From: Steromphala cineraria
Lineage: Eukaryota; Mollusca; Gastropoda; Trochida; Trochidae
Direction of reading: 5' to 3'
Assembly (NCBI GenBank): GCA_916613615.1
Contig: OU744732.1
Span: 29,832,673 to 29,896,672 of the forward strand
Length of the DNA stretch: 64,000 bases
Part shown: one piece after another, positions 58,668 to 64,000 of the stretch
Layout of the letters: every line of letters begins with the position of its first letter
Numbering within the stretch: position 1 is the first letter of the stretch
The notes under the pieces: generated by a model
What the model was told of the DNA's origin: nothing
The model's input: only the letters and a program-made list of their open reading frames with translations
The model's database searches: none
Made by a program: the position numbers and the translations under genes

Positions 58668-58969
58668 ATACATTTTGTGAAGAGTTGATGCTAAAATAGG
58701 CTGTAAAGATGCAAAGAATTGCAATAAATTTTAAGAGAACTTTTCATATTGCTAAAATTATTCATATGTTTTTCAGCAAGGGAAAAAGGTCAAAACGTAA
58801 ATACGTTCTTGCCAATTGGTAGGGCGAATTTGTCGCTCAATATCATATTATATCAATTTCAAACTAGCCATCTATCTGAACATTTTAAAATGATTCCAGC
58901 TGTACAATATGATAGAATGGAAATGGTTCGAAATGATAGAACGGACATAAGACAGGACATGAAATTATC

Positions 58970-59237
58970 AGTCTAAGTAAACCTAGCCTCAATATTATCC
59001 GTTCCACTCCTATACTGAGTCTAGAAAGGTCTAGTATAGGGTCGTGTCAGCCGACCTTTCTGCGACCTATGACCCTCCAGCGTTATACGTACGTGCGAAG
59101 GCAGACTATTGTGGCTTGGTAGGACGCGTTTTGATTGGTCAATACGATACGTGGTCTGACGCGACCCTCTACTAAGCCTTTCTAGACTCAGTATAGGAGT
59201 GAAACGGATAATATTGAGGCTAGGTTTACTTAGACTG
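58970..59237. mobile_element. MULE-like MITE (~268 bp)
   Basis: The terminal inverted repeats are ~57 bp: AGTCTAAGTAAACCTAGCCT, CAATATTATCCGTT, CACTCCTATACTGAGTCTAG, AAAGG, with the inverse at the right end. Outside lie TGAAATTATC (58960-58969) and TGAACTTATC (59238-59247), a 9-of-10 match. Long TIRs with a 9-10 bp duplication are the Mutator-like pattern. The interior is GC-richer (GCGTTATACGTACGTGCG). No ORF. Confidence 0.72.
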
Positions 59238-59606
59238 TGAACTTATCAACAACGGGTCTTCAGCCAACGAGAGGACCGCTTCATCCACATGCATGTGTCA
59301 TCCAAGAGATCGCTGTCTGGCCTTTGCTTTTTTATGAACATCATGGTCATATGTAATGTATATATTTTCAGATGCGATTGGCAGGGGGACCATGTAAAAC
59401 AAGTTTCGCCTTAATATCTACCTTTTCAAGTGTTATTGAACTTGGAGGGTCGTTTTCTCGTGTGACATATCTACATACAATATCACTGCACGATAGCAAC
59501 ATATAATGTACATCTTTATACGTGTTGGCTTACATACTTTGGCTACATTTACATCTATACTTGAGTCAACTTTTTTAAATACGATCCTATGTAATTAGAT
59601 AAAGCT

Positions 59607-59945
59607 TTAAAGGGGCAGTAGCACGTTTTTAGAGGGAATATAAGGTGATGTCAGGAAAATGAAAATAAATGGTTCCAATTGAAAGACAACATATTTAATC
59701 TAAATGGAGCAGTAATAATTCAAATATATTATGTAAAGTTTAGCCATGCGATTCCTTTTTCTACACAAAATGGCCGCCAATGGATTGTATGTGAATTTTC
59801 ATACTTTGTTCTCTGACTATGGATGATTGGTTTGTGTAATGAGATTTTTGACACTGTCAAAATAATACATTTAGCACGAACTTACAACTATCAGTGAAAA
59901 CTTTGAAATATAAAATTATTAAAAAACGTGCTACTGCCCCTTTAA
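59607..59945 (+). mobile_element. TTAA-type MITE family i, copy 12
   Basis: A 339-bp copy, TTAA at both ends and full termini. A short deletion joins TTTCTACACAAAATGGCCGCC, removing the GAATTAAAGGTGTTC block. The TTTTTGACACTGTCAAAA palindrome is intact. Confidence 0.92.
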
Positions 59946-59947
59946 AG

Positions 59948-62060
59948 TATTAAAATATACTCTGCATATTTTGATTTGAACCCCTAATAGGTTTTCACAC
60001 AAAGAGTAAAGAAACAATCCTCAACTCTCTGTTTTTTTAGTGTCTTGTATTGCCGTTTGAGATATCTGTTTGGTTGCCATCAAATTTTCTGTCCAGTAAG
60101 CATTTTTCCCCCGCACCGTTAAATAGGATTTTTGTTTGCTTACTTAAGACAAACAAAGAGGACAAGTCGAAGTCAACTAATATCCAAAACTTACTGAAAA
60201 AGGAGTGAGTGAGTTATTGCTAAGCGCCAAAGATCTTCTACAGTCACCATTTTTTGCTAGGGACTATCTGAGTTTCCAAAAAAGAGTGAATATGAGAATT
60301 CGAGCTTTAAATATTTAAAATAGTTTGCATATATGCCTTTGTGTTTATAGATGTAGTCTATAAATGCAATATTGCTGGAAATGAACAATTTACTTAAAAT
60401 GAAGATATTTCTGAAATAATCGCTTTCAAGTTTTTAAGCAAATTGTACAAATAGAAGAGTGAATATAACCGAATGTAAAAGAATGTGTCTAAATATAACA
60501 AATAACATCTCTGAAAATAAATTTAAACATTCACTTTCTAACTAATCATCATCTGTTTTACTTGAAATGGAAACTTGACTTGAAGGCCTTTCACGCCATG
60601 TAGTCATCTGTACCTCCTCGTGACGAGTGACTCACATCAGACCATACTATTAGATGATTCTCTTTATGGTTGTTTACGTGATTTAAAATTAGATCTTACC
60701 ATAGTCCCGGTTACTTTGCAATTCACTATCAATGCACACGGCCTCTGTAAACAAAGTTTATATTTAAGAGTTCGTGGAATGCCAATAAAGAATACAACAA
60801 ATATAAAGTAGTTTGAAATAATCAAATTGTGCAGCCATACTCTTTCAAGCAGTCTGGAGGTTGCGTGATGTTTCCCGCATGACATATGCATCCTTCTCCC
60901 TTCGTCGTGTTGCCACCGTGATGTCTTCGTGGGGACTTCCCAAAGGCTGAGTTTGAAACCTAGAATAGCTTGTACTTGATTCGCCTGGCTTCATGTCGAC
61001 AAGCCGGTGCTTACGTTTCGGCCATTTTGGTAAACTGTCTTCTATTAAATAAATGTTGGTCCTATCGTCTAAAAAAACACACGAATACAGTTGAAATATT
61101 GTTTAAAACATTGCAGTTTGAAAATGGGTTTAAACGAGTGCTATTTAGCAAGTCAGTTAAAAGTTATATAATAGGACAACGGCCTAAATATGTTCCAAGG
61201 GCCACAGATGAAAAGTCTAACAACATGACTGGTTCCCTTACTTTGAATCATTCTTAGACTCAGTTGCACAACACTGATAGTTGCACCTTTCACGCATGTG
61301 CAAAAAATCAAATCAGTATTTGTTATCAATTCCGGGCCAATCGAACCCGACCTAAGCTAAATCTCCACAACGATAATGCAGCCATTGGCATTGAGTTTGT
61401 TTTGTGGCCTTGTATCATTCTCTCAAGGTTGTGTTTCCATATGTCTTCATCAACAGTGCCTCCGGTGATGATTGTTTTAGCCAATATTCGAGTTGAATCG
61501 TACGAATTTCAAGCTTTTTAATTTGTGTTTCTGTCTTAGGTAAAATGTGTCAGTGTGAATCAACCCTTTAGTTGTGAGTCTCCTAGGAATATCATATTTT
61601 CTTTTACAAACTTAATAAAGACACCCCTATACATATATCTCATACGACCCTGACCTCTTGATTTCCATCTCTGTCCCAAATATTTAAAAATATCTTTACA
61701 TTTAAATTCAATAGACTCCTTTTTAAACTATGTTTCAATGTTAAGTCAAGTCCAAGTTATTGTATTCCATTGTATTGAGTTTCCATAGAGTGGTCTGAAT
61801 AACATTTGGTTGTCATGGTGTCTCATGACGTCAGTTTTCCAATCTCGTAAAAGGTTGCGACTTGATTAAATTAACTGTAAATGGCACGGTTTTTATAGCA
61901 TTACTGTAAAAGAATTTGTGTTATTTTTTACTTGTAAGTGCTTTCTATAGAATTAAGGCATTTTGAAACGATTATAGCTGGTGCTAAATTATTGCTAGGG
62001 CTACGGCTATGGATTTGATAATGAATATGTTTATGATTTAAAAAGGACATTCATGTCATG
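59948..62060. other. No gene recognised (2.1 kb)
   Basis: 60600-61500 is slightly more GC-rich and holds several 63-95 codon frames on both strands, none with recognisable homology or a clear splice structure. Confidence 0.4.
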
Positions 62061-62800
62061 AAGAAATACAATACAATATTTATTTCAATACAATTGTGGC
62101 GTGCAGAGTTGATCAGAGATTTATTCACAGAGAGACAGACACATTTTTTTAAGTCTCACCCGAATATAATATATAATACAAAAATAGAGCCATTGGCTCT
62201 GTAGTTCATCAGGTTTCATATCAATTTTTGCAAGGTTTCAGCTTTCTAGACATTATTCTTCTGGAGGAAAGGATGTAAATAGGTTTTACGGGTGTGGCCC
62301 CTGTGGCCCTTATTAGGGGCACAGGGCCACATTAGCTATGAATTATATTCCTCACTAGTCAAGGAGTATGTACACAAGGTTTTAGCTTTCTAGGCCTTAT
62401 GCTTCTCGAGAAGAAGATAAAAATAGGTTTTAAGGGAGTGGCCCCTGTGGCCCTTATCTCACCAAAGCTACAATTTATAATCCTCACCAGTCAAGGATTC
62501 TGTATACAAAGTTTCAGCTTTCTAGGCCTTATGCTTCTCTAGAAGAAGAAGAAAATAGGTTTTTAGGGCGTGGCCCTTATTAGAGACCACAGGACCACCA
62601 AAGTTACAATTTCAAATCTTCACTAGTCAAGGAGTCTGTGCACAAAGTTTCAGCTTTCTAGGCCTTTTATATCTAGAGAAAATTTCGAAAATGTACGGAC
62701 GGACAGACGCCGGACACTATGCCATGCCATAAGCCCATTGGGCCTTACAGGCCAGATTTGCAGAACAAGTAAGAAATGTTGAATATAAAAAGGGCCATCC
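62060..62800 (-). repeat. Dispersed repeat with internal tandem units
   Basis: On the minus strand: GGCCTGTAAGGCCCAATGGG, CTTATGGCATGGCATAGTGT, CCGGCGTCTGTCCGTCCG, then ~3.3 units of 130-150 bp, each with TAGAAAGCTGAAACTTTG, CTCCTTGACTAGTGA, AAGGGCCACxxCC and AAAACCTATTTT. The end at 62060-62220 has AGAGCCAATGGCTCT and an AATAAAT-rich tail. Units start (plus strand) near 62233, 62381 and 62513. GGCCCAATGGGCC- and GTCCGTCCGT-type words are common in molluscan dispersed repeats. No ORF is visible. Confidence 0.6.
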
Positions 62801-64000
62801 GCAAGTGATTTTATGAGAGACTATATTTTTTTAAATATTATATATGCCAAGTTCATCATACTCGCTGTTCTTTTTTTATCTGTTTATCTAGCATTCATAT
62901 CGAGATTTGTATTGTGTTCCCAATCCTTGTACAATTAACCCTTGTACCTTGTTATTTTCTATTCAAGAACGCGTTCTCCCCAATGAATCATCTCTGACTT
63001 CATGATAAGTAATTGGCTCATCATCAAGCTACTTCCCAGTAATTAGTTCAGGATTAATCAATGCTGATTATTGATGGACTTGCTATTCTTGTACCATTGA
63101 TCAGACCTTGATGAGGACGATTGTACTAGTTTTTGTTCACCTTGAACTAATGATAGGAGAGAAAGAGAGAATGTGTATATTTTTGTCTCATCTCGTAAAT
63201 TCAATAAAAAATAATATTATAATGCTTAATACTAAAAAGAAACAAGCCTTTGTTGATAAGGGGGAAAATGGAAATGTAGTCCCATGGCCAAGAAGAAGAC
63301 ATTGAAACTTGAACTTCCAAAATTTAACTCGTTTCTGTTCGTGAGGGTCTTCACAAACAGATATAAAGTGATACGAAGATTTTTATTTTTTTAATTCCGT
63401 TGCATAATTTTCATATTCACAAATAATTTTTTTTTTAAATTATCCGCGTCATCACTAAATCTTCTTCTTTTTTTAACATACACATAAAAAGAGTAAAATA
63501 TTGTTATTCTATATTTTGCCTTGTTTCAACAAAAACGTTTTTTTTCATATTTTCATAGTCAAAGCATTATCATTAATATCAAAATTAGGTTTTTTTTAAT
63601 TTTCCACCTGAATGTGTAAGTTTTAATCAGGTCTATTTTGTTCATATGTTTTTTTGGCCAATGAGTTGATTTGAGAATTTTCCCCCAAGATTGTTAATTA
63701 CAAAAGAAAAAAGTTTGGGTCACAAACTTCGATATCTTTTCCTAAGGCGGTAGTTTGTTTTGTGGACTAAATTTCCGATTAACCTAATTACCCTTCACCT
63801 ATCCTGTTACCTTGGTAAGAACCATATCTATCGACCTTGGACTATTTGTTATCTTTAGTCACGTACCGTGAAGAATTCCTGGACAAGGTCAGGGGGTCAT
63901 GAAGTTCTAAGAATATTCCAGTTCCATTAATGAAAGCAGGTGTCCGTTCTATAGATTCTCTTCCATTAACGCTGAAGCTTTGGACACTCCTTTGATCAAT
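62801..64000. other. No gene recognised
   Basis: AT-rich with several T-rich tracts (62867-62880, 63425-63440, 63538-63550). The 65-codon frame at 63108-63305 is unremarkable. Confidence 0.45.

Overview
The window is AT-rich eukaryotic DNA with no recognisable host protein-coding gene. No long open frame looks like an intact host exon, and the only proteins I can name are broken transposon proteins. Tc1/mariner, PIF/Harbinger, TTAA-type (Kolobok/T2-like) and hAT-like elements, a LINE, a tRNA-derived SINE and a Penelope-like or retrozyme-like palindrome occur together. With frequent short foldback elements, this suggests an invertebrate animal, most likely a marine mollusc such as a bivalve. 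The taxon is inferred from repeat style, not from a marker gene.

Layout. 1-520: two copies of a ~360 bp TTAA-flanked MITE family ('family i', 12 copies in the window) sharing one TTAA. 3.04-3.45 kb: a degenerate 28-bp minisatellite. 4.19-6.62 kb: an internally deleted PIF/Harbinger transposon with TAA target duplication, matching termini and long TGCGAC-rich subterminal regions. 7-11.3 kb: three more family i copies, short tandem duplications and a hAT-like MITE. 12.1-12.7 kb: the 3' end of a LINE. 13.9-14.5 kb: an old TIR element. 15.83-16.61 kb: a near-perfect 378-bp-arm palindrome, each arm carrying a hammerhead-ribozyme-like fold. 19.64-20.8 kb: a 102-bp tandem repeat interrupted by a foldback element at a TTAA. 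26.6-27.6 kb: a frameshifted Tc1-family transposase. 29.1-29.9 kb: a TIR element with a palindromic insert in one arm.

33.1-40.2 kb is a single 7.1-kb array of a 25-bp unit (about 283 units) with higher-order structure: 2282-bp and 1100-bp block duplications. 41.8-56.5 kb is a set of old, diverged non-coding modules (A, B, C, D), mostly in the order A-B-C. They look like a decayed tandem or segmental duplication and are broken by later insertions: a SINE with a 12-bp target duplication, family i copies, a third TTAA-type MITE and a 74-bp-arm palindrome. 57.7-59.9 kb holds two further family i copies, an AT-centred palindrome and a MULE-like MITE with a 9-of-10 bp target duplication. 62.0-62.8 kb holds a dispersed repeat with internal ~130-150 bp tandem units.

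The main points of biological interest are: the three TTAA-AGG-type MITE families, with an empty/occupied site comparison readable inside the window; the palindromic element with a hammerhead-like fold whose core is altered; the higher-order 25-bp satellite; and the repeated A-B-C modules whose original function is unknown.
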